Shown one piece after another: positions 1-11,635 of a stretch of 64,000 nucleotides of DNA; position 1 is the stretch's first letter, and each line of letters opens with the position of its first letter. Under the pieces are notes generated by a model. That model was given only the letters and a program-made list of their open reading frames with translations. It had not been told where the DNA came from and did not search any database. Source of the stretch: Setoptus koraiensis (lineage: Eukaryota > Arthropoda). The stretch lies in assembly GCA_048013815.1 (NCBI GenBank), contig CM106586.1, forward strand, positions 20,956,001 through 21,020,000, in the 5' to 3' direction. A program made the position numbers and the translations under genes.

Positions 1-782
1 TCCCAAATGTAGCAACCAACAATGGGCGCATCACTGTTTGCAGCGTAGTCAATTTCCGGTTGACTTGGGAGCCCCCCGCGAGCTTTGCGCTGCACGAACA
101 GGTATTATTATTGCGCGTTGCGGCAAGTGTGCCGCTCGCATTGTTGTTGTTGCGAGGCGCACAGATTGGCTGAGCGGGCCCACAGCGGCGACCTTTAGCC
201 GCGTGTTGATACAGTTCACAGCCGGAGTTATTGTTGCCACTGAATGGAATAAAGTATCGCATCCAATCGGATCAGGTGAGACGCAGTCAGTATATCAATA
301 TATCGAGACGGAGCGCTATCTCGCCGCCATCTCGCCGCCATCCAGCCGCCATCCAGCGGCCACAGATACAGCCGATTCCGAGCCGATTTCGGGCCGATTT
401 CAGCTGCATCGACCGTCCAAATATGAACGGTTAGTGGGGCGATCGGCCGAAAAAAACGATAAGATCAGCGGCAGTTTGCTGCTGCGGCCGGCCGACGTGT
501 GCGCAGAGCCCGGCCCAGCGTCGTTGGCACGTCGGGCGATTCTGGCGAGCTAGCCAGCGAGAGGCAGCCTCGGCCTGGCGATGAGCAGCGTCGACGAGTG
601 GGCGGCCGGCGCACGGCGCCACCAGAAAAGAATGCCCTCGGTAGTGCGAGGCCGGGCGAGTCGCATTGCGACTCGCCCGACTGCGAAATGCGCACTCGGA
701 CAAAATGCGACTGGCGCTCCCTCGCGAGTCGCGAGGACACCAGCCGAGCTGTCGGGGCGAGCGTGATTTTGATTTTTGAGCG

Positions 783-852
783 CAACTCTGGCGATCGAGC
801 GAGACTCCGGCGATTGAGCGAGACTCTGGCGATCGAGCGAAACTCTGGCGCA
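783..852. repeat. 19-bp minisatellite, about 3.5 copies
   Basis: Head-to-tail units of the form ACTCTGGCGATCGAGCGAG with a few substitutions between copies. Non-coding, upstream of the plexin. Confidence 0.8.
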
Positions 853-3663
853 AAACTGTGTTCGAACGTCAGCCGCTCCGGCGCATCAAAGGCTCATCGT
901 TGGCCGCACACCGCAACGAGGGTGTCGCTGAGCACACAAACAACAATGAGCCGTGTCAATTATTGTGCAAATTGCATATTGTTCGGGCATGTGAGGGGCG
1001 GCCCGGGCCGCGATCGGGCTCATTAGCGTGTCGGCCGAACAGCAAGCTCGAAGCCCCAAAGAGATTGCAAATTGCAACAATTGCTCCATTCTTCTGGCGA
1101 GCGAGCTCTCTCTTTCTCTGGCTGGCACTGGCATGTTGAATGGGAATCGCGAATTTGCGCGTCGTGTGTGTCGCTGTGTCGGTCGGCGCACCGCCGAGAC
1201 GGCGTCTTGTCCATCACATGGCCGACATGTTATATATGTTATATTATACATCACGGCGCGCTAGCAAGCGTGTTGCCATATATCACCATTGTCGCTATGG
1301 CGACGTCGTAAGGTTGCGTCGTGTGGTGGCGTCGTACGGTTGCGTCGTTGCGGAGCTGGATTGCGGGGGCGTCCGTCGGTGCGACTTGTGAGTGGCGCGG
1401 CCAGCTGCCGGATATCGCTGGCCGGCCCGAGCGGCACAAAGAGTGGCGGGCACAAAGAGCGCGGCGAGGTGTCGGGCACAACAATAAACATTGGCCGCAA
1501 TGGGCACCGTCGGACAGCCGAGGGAGTGTAGAGAGTGGCAACGTTTGAAATGGTATAGACAATTGATTGCATTGTCTGTCTGATTCGCTGTGCTGTCGTG
1601 GTTGCTGTTGTTGTTGTTTGCGCTGGCGTGTCAGCTCCATAAAGCACGCAACTCGACTGGCGCTAATCGATAATCAGTGTATCGCCGTCGGTGTCGGTCA
1701 GCAAACCATCACTCACGGCCCTCGCCGTGAGTGTGTGTGTGTGCGTGTGTGTGTTGCCAGTGAGCGAGATCGCTCAATCGCAGCATCACTAATGATTGCG
1801 CAACGTCCGTCCATTTGCGAGCCGCTTGTTTGGAGCGCGTGCCGCTGACTCACCGTGAGCGGCTCGGCCGGGCCGACACAGCACCGTGTTATGACACAGC
1901 GGGCCCGACTGGCCGGCTTGTGGATGCGCCCGTATTTGGGCCCGATTCGTTGGCGCGGGCCAGCGCATCGTCGGCATCGTCAGCATCGTCGGCAGCGTCG
2001 GAGGGGCGGCGGCAACTCCGGCGAACGCAACAATTCAGCGCGGCCCGGCCCGGCCCGGCCGACAACTGACAAAATGAATGGCAGCCGGCGCACAAGACGA
2101 CGGCCGATCAAAGGTCTCGGCGAGCGCGTCGGCGTCAGCGCCGCTTTAACGACCCGAAGCGGCTTAATTAGTGCGCGCCGACCTAATGGCCTGTAATGGA
2201 CAGCGCTCGTTGTTGTTGTTGTCGTTGTTGATGTTGTCGTTGTTGCGCATTTAGTGGCCGGCTAATTAACAGGTTGAACAAGCCGAGAAGTGTCACTTGA
2301 TTTGTCATTATGAGTTATGGCCTCGTCAGCGGCGTCGCTCGCCGAGTCGCTCGCATCAGTCGCGTCGCGCCGATTCGGGCCCCGCCAAGCGGGCCAAACT
2401 GAGCGCAAAGTCAATGAAACGAAGGCCGCCAGTTGCGCAACACGACAATGATACAGTTGTTAGGAACTTGTAGTTGTGTGCAGCTTCGTTTGTCGTTTGT
2501 GCGCCGCTCGTAAAATCGACTCCGCAGCGACTCCATTTGCTGATTCATGCAAAATAACAGCCAGCCAAGCCAATCTGATTCATGGATCCGTCATTAATCC
2601 GTCTGCGCAGACCCTATTCACTGGCTTTCGCATGGTCGTCTACTGCACGGTTTGCAGCATCGTACGCCGGCTATAGGGAAGCCATTAAATTTTTGAGTGT
2701 GTACGCTCGTTTATATGGCCGGTCGGTTGTTGCGCTGTCGGCGTGCTCGACGCAACAACGGCGACAGCAAAACAGCCAGTTTGTCGGTTAAAAGTGAAAT
2801 ATTGAATATTTCAAACATGCCAGCCACCAGCTCGCAACGACGACAGCCAGCCAGCCGGCAGCTTAACTGCGGCCCTAATGGCGCTCCCTATCTAATCTAA
2901 TTCAAATTAATGATAGATACACTTGCATGTATTTATTTTATTCTTTACCCAGCCACGGCACCGGCAACAACGGCAACAACGACAACGACAGCAACGGCAA
3001 CAACAACAACGTTTTCTTGCCGCCGAAGCGCCGATTTTGCGCTCGCATTTGCCAGCCGATGCAGCTATTATTACCTCTGTGCTCTATTTTATGGTCCCGC
3101 CTCATGTGTTCATCATTGCATCATTATTTCGCTTAGGCCGCTTAAAATGCGCATAAAATGATGTCTGCTTTTTATGTTTATGGCCTCTGTTGTTGCTGCC
3201 GTCCTTTTGCCTGCCGTTGCCGTTGTTGTTGTTGCTGTTGTTGTTGTTGTTGCTGGCCCGGCTCGATTTATCCTCTGCGCAGCGCCAGAGGCACCATGGG
3301 CACAGCTTTGGCCGCCTCATGTGCGCCCGTAACCTTGGCCACTATCGCATGGCATCACATACGGCGTCATCATCATACTGCCGTCACAGCGCGCCGCCAC
3401 TGACGCAACTAATGCAAATTCGTTCGCCAGTTACCTGTTCACCTGTCTATAAAACGCGAGTTGGCCGCTCTTTTAGGCGGCTCTTAGGCGGCTTTTAGGC
3501 GGCTTTTACTTGTAGGTGGCTGTGCAACTGTCACAACCGACGCAACTGACACAGCTGATTGCGCCAAGTGGGTCCGATCGGCCGATCAGCTGATTTTATT
3601 GGGCGCTGTCACTTAAACTCTTTCGTCGGCTGCCATCTGGGCCATTAATGGCCGGAAATGGCC

Positions 3664-3688
3664 ATGTGTGTGTGTGTGTGTGTGTGTC
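3664..3688. repeat. TG dinucleotide microsatellite
   Basis: Uninterrupted TG repeat of about 12 units. Confidence 0.9.
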
Positions 3689-3985
3689 GAGTGACAATCG
3701 GCCCAAAGTGGCTCTGCTGTGCCGGAATGTTTCAGCCCGACACAAACAAACAAACAACAAAGTTAGTTAGCAGTGACATCACCATGCTGAGTGGTGAGCT
3801 GCTGCTGCCAGACGCTAATGAGAGTAATAAGACAACAGTAGATATTTAAATATTCAGAGCACAACCAGCTAAATTGAAGCTAATAAGATATTAATCATTT
3901 GCATCATTTCGCTTCCTGTTCCCCATCTGCAGCCCGTCGCCTCCCGCGCATCGCTTAGCGCCGCCGACACACAGCCCCGCGCAGC

Positions 3986-4044
3986 TCGATATCGGATAAC
4001 TGGAGAACTGGATATCGGATAACTGGAGAACTGGATATCGGAGC
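3986..4044. repeat. 23-bp tandem repeat, about 2.5 copies
   Basis: Units begin ATATCGGATAACTGGAGAAC and are nearly identical. The array lies about 530 bp upstream of the proposed plexin start codon. Confidence 0.8.
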
Positions 4045-4577
4045 ACAAAACTAGACACAACTGGCTAACTGGATATAGACGTCGCCTCGACGATATCTGT
4101 CATACGTAACTGGGTCGCTATAGGTGTGACGACAACAAGGAGCTGTCACTTTGTCAGCCCGTTTGTCGTTTCGTCGTTTGTCGTTTCGTCGTTTGTCGTT
4201 CTGGCGTCTTGTCGCTGTGACGCAAGCCAACGACGACACGACTCTCCGTTTCGTGAGCCACAAATCATCGTTTGGCCGTCATTAATTCATCTCATTAATT
4301 GGGCCCATCGCACTGTTTGCCAGATAAGAGACTCGCTGACGGCGAACAGCTAGACGCTTGGCGAGATTTGGCCGAGTATCGTCGTTTTGCACACACGACG
4401 ACACGACACGACACACAAACAAACACACACATTTGTTATTTATTGCATTTGCGTCGTTGTTGGCGCGAGCCACAAGTCACACCAACACACACACTCATTA
4501 CATATTCAGGGATCACATATTCACATCGGCAGTTGAGGCAGTTGCGAAAATATTCATATATATGCGAAGATTGGTGT

Positions 4578-6794
4578 ATGGATATTACGACGACGAACAG
4601 CAAAATATACGCAACAACAACAACAACAACAATGGCGACACAAGCGCTACCAGCAACAACAAATCATTATCTCAATAGGAGCGGTGATCAATTACAATGT
4701 CAACAGCAACGACAACAGCGGCGACACTGCCAGCCCGCAAAGCAACAATTGCAAGTCAATTGCAATTATGCCCGCTCACACAGCAGCAGCAGCAGTAATG
4801 AGGATAATTTGCATAAATTACGCACACGACGAAAGAGAGAGCGAAGAAAAGTGGAGCAAAACTGTTACGACGACCACAAAAATGATGACGATTTTCGCAC
4901 AAGCGGCGGCACCGCGCAAGCCCGGCCCGATTGCGCTGCAACCGGGCCGGTTCGGGTCCCGCACAACAACTGTGATCTCAGCCCCGCTGGCCGCCTGGCC
5001 AGTGCGGCAACTACCACCACTCCTATCACTCACACCACTCATACTACTGTCGACGTGATTGCAGCAACGTCGGTCAGACAGCAACCACAAGACAAACATA
5101 GTGAGCACACACAAAATTATAATTGTCACCTGTTCAGCAAGACGCCGTTGCTGTTGACGGTGATATGCCAATGTTTGTTGTTGTTTGTTGGCGCAACAAC
5201 AACAACAACGCACAGCCAACAGCACGCGCCCTCGTTGAAGCAAGTTGCGTCACAGTTGCGACACTTGTCACACTCGCCCACGCAAACGTTTGTGTCGACA
5301 GGAAACAGCCGGCAGCTGCTACCTGTTGTCAGCGGGACGGTGGTGAGCTCGTGGTCGGCCAACAAGCGCCAGCCAATGGCCATTGGTGCCAACAACAAAG
5401 GTGCCAGTGTCAACATAACGCACGTGACAGTGGACGAGCTAAACAGTGTCGTCTATGTGGGCGCCATCAATTGGATCATGCAATTCAATTTGGACAATTT
5501 GCAATTGGAGCGAGTGCTCAAAACGGGGCCCGTGATGGACAACGCTCGCGACTGCTCGCCGACCGACTGTGCGGCCACCATTCAGCTTGTGGACTCGTCC
5601 CTGCTCACTTCCGGCGCCGGCGCCGATCTCTCGCCACAAAACAACAACAACAACAACAACAACAATAATGTGATCAATCAAACGCGCAGCGCAATCAATG
5701 TCACAATCGACGCGAACAAACAAGCGACGCAAACCAGGCAAATGATGAGCAACAATTATAACAAGATACTAGTGATTGACTACGAGCAACAAAAACTAAT
5801 TGTGTGCGGCTCCGTGAATCAGGGCGCCTGTCGTCGCCACCAACTGGGTGATATTGGCAACTTTAGTGAGCTTATACCGCTGCCCGTGGCCGCCAACGAC
5901 GAGCACTCGTCCACAGTGGCCCTGGTCACCAGCAGCCAATCGCGAGTTGCGCCGCCAGCGGCCGGCTTGTTTGTGCAGCCCACTTCCGGTCAACAAGCGA
6001 AACTGTCGCATCACCTACAGCAGCAACAGCAGCAGCAGCTCCCGCAGCAACCGCAACAGCCGCCCGTCATGTATGTGGCCGCCACAAACACCCGCTTGGG
6101 TCCGTACCGCGACCTGGTGCCGGCCATCAGTTCGCGCTATCTCGACTCGCAGCGAGCCATGCAAATAGTGGACAAGTCGTTCACTGACACGGCGCGCGTG
6201 GACATTTCGCGCCACTTGCGTGATTATTTTCTAGTTAATTACATTTATTCCTTCCAAACTCAAGATTATGTTTATTTTGCCACCGTGCAACGCAAGTCCC
6301 ATTTGCGCTCGCTAGAGGAATGGGGCTACATAACGCGCCTAGTGAGAATTTGTCTCAACGACCCCAATCTGCAAACGTACACCGAAATGAGTTTGCAGTG
6401 CGTCGCCACCAACAGCAACCAGCCGCAACAGCAACAGCAACAACCGCAACAGCAGCAGCAGCAAGCGCGATTCTCAAGCTCACTCAAACAACAACAACAA
6501 GCAACGTCAGAGACCAACTACAATCTGCTGCAAGACGCTCACCTGGTGAACGCAAGCTCGCACTTGGCCCATCAGCTGGGCATCAGGCCCCAATCGGCCG
6601 TGCTGGTGGGCGCCTTTTCGCAGAGCAAGGATCACACGACCAAAAGTCAACACAAGAGCGCCATTTGTTTGTTTCCGCTGGACAAGATAGAGCAGAAATT
6701 CAACGAAAATATCCATCTATGTTACAATGGCAGCGTGTTGTCGCGCAACATCGACTACATCGCCGGAAGCGTCGACGAATGTCCCAAGCCCGGG
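4578..6794 (+). CDS. Plexin exon 1: N-terminus and most of the Sema domain
   Basis: The frame is open from before 4299, but the first ATG codons are at 4578 and 4632. I chose 4578, and 4632 is equally possible. Residues 1-188 are Thr/Asn/Gln-rich and basic. A hydrophobic stretch (LLLTVICQCLLLFVGA, coded from about 5143) looks like the signal sequence, unusually far from the start. Sema follows, with recognisable plexin pieces: VVYVGAINWIMQFN, ARDCSPTDC, VCGSVNQGACRRHQL, ICLNDPN and the end VDECPKPG. A run of ten Asn and several Gln runs sit between conserved blocks. The exon ends phase 0 at GGG|GTAAGT. Wobble bases are GC-rich. Confidence 0.85.
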
Positions 6795-7145
6795 GTAAGT
6801 AAAACTGTCTGACTTTTGCGACACTTTTGCGACACTGCGCCGCTCGCGAGAGGCCGAACTGACCGGCACACACACTTGCCAATCTGACGCTGTTACATTA
6901 CGTAACATGCACTAGATATTGTTGCACAACATGCACTAGATATTGTTACATAACAGGCTCTAGATAACGCGTGACACGGCGCAGTTGGCCGGTCGTATCA
7001 AACGGCGCGTATATCGCGTATGATGATGATATACAGAGTGTATAATGGAGTATTTATTTAGCAGCGAGCCGCACTGCATTGTTTGTAATTGCTGTTGTCT
7101 CAGTTGAGCCGTGATTAAGCAACGACGTCATCCAGCCCGGTCTGT

Positions 7146-7178
<33 letters not shown>

Positions 7179-9495
7179 CTCGAGCGAGCCGAGCGCATTT
7201 AGCGAAATCCAGTGAGACCCGGCGATAGCCAGTGAGGCGCGGATAAATGGAAATAGATAAATAGTGTTATCGCGGGCCAGCGAACTTGGGGGCCCCAATG
7301 AACCGGTTGCCAATCGGTTTGGTTGGCGGCGCGCGAATTAATTCCCAATATATCAGCTGTCCGCCGGCTGCGATGTGCACTGATTAAAATGAGGCCATAA
7401 GACTGTTTCAAAGTTTCGGCTGCGTTTGGCGCCCACTTGGCCGATATTTGCGGCCCCGCCCGAGAGGGCAAAGATCGCACGAGCGGGCGAACGAGCGAGA
7501 GAGAGAGGGAGCGAGCGAGAGAGGGCGAGAGGTGCTCATCGCCGGAGCGAACGACCACCAAATTGGATCACTTCAATGATGAGATTAATCCCGCACTCGT
7601 CGGGCGTGTGGGCACCGCGCCAGTGTTTGCGCGCACGAGCCGCCAGACAAGACGCGCCCGGCGGCTCCCGTCCGAGAGCGACGAGCCCCTCGGACGGAGC
7701 GGCTCATTTGCTCTAATTTAGTGTTCGGTCGGCTCGTCGTTGTGTAACAACAATCTGTAACATCTTGAGACAATGTACATTATAATAGATAAACACAATA
7801 TATTGAGACAGATATTGCGCTGCTCCGCTATGGCTTCGTGGGGCGCTGAACGGGCCGGCACGACGACGCGCTCGCAATCGATCACACCAAACAGATATAT
7901 TCCGATATATATTCCGTCGTGGCGGCACTACTCACTACTGGATCGTAACAGCGCGCCCGTCGGCCAAACAGTGAATGATAAACAGCGCCGGCGAGCGATT
8001 ATTCTGATTATTCGAGCGCCGGGCGCGCATCTCATTTGAGGCGCGCGCCGACAATCGCCAATAGCGGCCCGACATCCGATGGCCGCCAGCCGATATCTGA
8101 TATCCGAGAGCCGATTTACGAGAGCCCATCTACGAGGGCCCGTCTACGAGGGCCCATCTACGAGGGCCGATATCCGAGCGCAAGCCAATGAGCGAGAGAA
8201 GAAATTAATCAATTGGCACTCGTCGCGAACTGATTGCACATGCGGCAGTCGGGCCGCCGCGATTGGCATGTCAGCGCCCGGCAAAGTGATTGCACACTCC
8301 GCCAAAGCCACTCTTCTGGCTGGCTGAGCCGCGGGCCCACCGAAGCACCAAACAATCGCTGGCCGGAGCCCCTTTCTCGGGGCCCCCCGTCTCCCCTTTA
8401 TATTGCTTGCAGGCCATTTGTTGTTGGCTATTTGTTGTTGGCTGCATTCTTCGTGTTGAGTCTTTGTATTAGTTGATTGGCCCGATGACGCGCGCTCACC
8501 TGTCCATCATGCCGCCTTATCCGTTATCTGCTTGTGTGCCATGATATTGTCCATTTGCGCCCCGAGAGCTTAACTGGGGCCCGCAGCCAGCGTCTTCTTG
8601 TGTCTCAAGCACAAAGGTGCGCCAAGTGGGGCCCCAAAAAAGTCGCCCCACAACGAGTCATTGAGTCGATGGGCCGTTGTTGACACACTGGCGCACACAG
8701 TGATAGCTTGAATGATTGCATCCATTATGCTCTTACTTATCTATTGAAGTGGCTCGCCTGACAATTTGCCGATTTGGCCCATTTGTGTGGGTGTGGGTGT
8801 GCGATGAAATGGTCGCCGGAATCGGTAACTTGGTCGCTGGCCCAAACAACGGAGCTCGCGATGATGTAACCAGCAGTGTTATTTTGCGCGCTCTCATTTT
8901 CTCGGCTCGCGGCTCGTCTTCGTTGTCGCGGCTCTCGGGCTCTCGGGCGCTCGGGCTCTCGCAGACAGGATAGACTGGCGAACGAGACCGAGAAACTACT
9001 TAATTGCCTAATAGCTACTCCATTACGTCACACAACAAGCCAGACACTGACTGGCTACTGTCAATCGGTTGTAGGAGTCTATACGACGGACAGCCTATTA
9101 TTACAGCGTGTATTATTATTATTATTATTTAGAGACTCGCGGCCGAGAGATCAGCGGCGGCGCCCACCAGCGTCACGATAATCGGCCGTGCGCGCCCCAT
9201 TTGATTTGTTGTGTAATCACACTTTGCATACACCCACTCGTGCGTTTGGGCAGATTATTTAGTGCGTGTTTAGGCGATGAACAAGACGACAGAAACACGA
9301 CGACACCGACAGCGCGCTTATGGGGCCCAATTTAGAGGGGCCCGGCGGAAGAGCGGGCCAGCTTGCCGCAGACAACGAGCAGATCGTGCCCCAGTCAAAT
9401 CGTCTCTCGGCAGCGTTCGTCGTCGCTTGCAACAAGATTGCGTCTCCTGGGTGCCCGCCAAAATGGAAAGAAGCCAAATGGGCCCCCAAAACTCC

Positions 9496-9540
<45 letters not shown>

Positions 9541-11604
9541 CACAGCCCCAGCCCGTAGCAGGTGATATACGCTGCGAATGTGTTACGTAATGCGCGCTGG
9601 CTGGCCGCTCATTTTGGCCCTTGTATCCGTTGTTGTGTTTTGTTTCGCTGGCGCCAGCGCCAGCGACAAATAACGCCGATAGCGCCCAGTGCGGCCAGCG
9701 ATGTGACCGTAATGACCGCTGGTCATGTTACCGCCAGAGCTCAATCTGTTTCGCGAACGTGTTTATCTGCGCCGTCATCAATACTTACAGCACCACTGTA
9801 ACAGTAGTGACCGTTGGCCGGAGCCGAGCCGAGCCGGGCCAGCTCACACTACCCAATCACCACAGTTTGTGACTGACCAACTGGCAATTTTCTCTGGGCG
9901 CCGTCATCTTGGGCCCCATTGCGGGCCTCATTGCGGGCCCCAGATCTGGCCAGAAGTTATTGAGCGCAAGCCGATCGAACGGCTGATCGTGACAGTGGCA
10001 GGCGCGCGCGCGCTTGTCGCAATTGTAACTGGTGGCTGGCCGATCAGATCCGCTCGTGGCGTGGCCACAAACGGGCCCAGTCGGGCCGCCGTTAACTCGA
10101 GCCGGACTCGAATCGGACACTGTGCTTGATTGGGGCCCCGTTCGATGCGAGCCCCCGAATCGGGAGCCGCGACGCACCGCGAACGTGTATCTCTCGCTAC
10201 ATCTCGCCGATAGCAATTGGGTTTTCGCGAGCTCCAATAACCGCCCGCCGGTTTGTGCGCTCGGCCCAAACCAGCGCCCAAACCAGCACACAAGCCAGCG
10301 TGTAAGCCACCAGACCGGGCGCCCACGAAGGGCCGGCCCACAGAAGTAGTTGCAGGCTGGCCAGTGATGATTAATTCGTTATTGTTGCCAGAGACAGTCT
10401 GTGAGAGACTGGATCGGGGCCCTTTCGAGAGCCACTTCGCGCGTCGGCACGCGGAGACGGCGCAAATGCAATCAAGTTGCGCGCTGTCTTCATGTTGCTG
10501 GATATTAACTGGTCACATAAGCGAGTGGGCCGATGATGGCCGCCATCTATCTGCAGGTGACAGCTAAATTGGTTTCTTTTGGAGCTGCTGGGGGCTCGAG
10601 TTACCCGAGTTGCTCGAGTGCTCGAGCAGCGCCAGACTGTAACAATTTTCGGCTGGCTGGCTGGCGGGCAGGCGACAACAACAACAATGCAGCACCAGCA
10701 TAATATATCAGCAAGACAGGGGCCCGTCACGCGGCCCTGGCAAAACAAACGAACGCAGCCAAAAAGAAACAAACAACGCAGCACTGGATTATGCAAGCGC
10801 CCACTGCTCTTATCGTCGTCGTGGATTATGATGACGTAATTGAGCGCTTTTATCCGCGTGTGCATTGTATATACACACACACTGCATATACAGCGTGTAT
10901 ATACGCAATATTTTATATAATGTGATATAATATGATATATATATATATACGTTGTATTTTATGTGATACGCAATATATACGGCGCAATATATGCGGCGCG
11001 ATATATATGTAGGCAACACGCCAGTGACAGATAATGTGTTTACAACTATCCATTGTGCGTGTCGCGCCGCGCCGCTGATCCTTGGGCGCGTCCCGTTAAT
11101 GCGCCAATCAAATCGCCATTCAATCTAGGCCGGGGCCTCGCAAGTCGCAACAGCTCGAGTGGCTCCACGTAAATAGAGAGAAAGCCGGCGCTCAAGTGGC
11201 CCCCGACAGCCATATATCATCGTCGGATCGGGCCGCATTGGACGGGGGCTCTTTGCGGACGCGCAACGACAAGTCTGGCGATAGTGCTTTAAAAAAATAA
11301 ACACTCGTTGGCTCGGCGCCACAGCCATCCGCTCATCAATCATAATTTTCAATTTTGTGTGGGGGCCGCGGGTGCGCGCCATGCCCAACGACAGATCGAT
11401 TGGGTCGCGGATATTGTTTCAGTGTGGCGCCTCAGTGTCGTTTCTTGGCCGGTGTCGGCTTTCGGCCGCGCTCCACTGTGCCCGTGTTCCGCTCGGTCGC
11501 TGCGCCCGCCGCTCTGGGCGCACCGCTCTGGGCAGAGCTGACCGGTGAAGCGAAATTTATTCCTGTCTGGCCAATCGTAAATGGGTCAGATCTTGCGGGC
11601 CCCT

Positions 11605-11635
<31 letters not shown>

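Larger units (their letters stand above)
1..4577. other. GC-rich upstream region of the plexin gene, no coding gene seen
   Basis: I find no recognisable protein here. Open frames on both strands are Arg/Ala/Ser/Pro-rich, overlap one another and are explained by high GC. The stretch holds a 19-bp minisatellite (783-852), GTT/CAA-type trinucleotide runs (about 2200-2240, 2960-3010, 3220-3260), a TG repeat (3664-3688), a 23-bp tandem repeat (3986-4044) and a 14-bp GTTTGTCGTTTCGTC-like repeat (about 4158-4203). The promoter and 5' UTR of the plexin probably lie in the right part, but I cannot place a start site. Confidence 0.6.
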
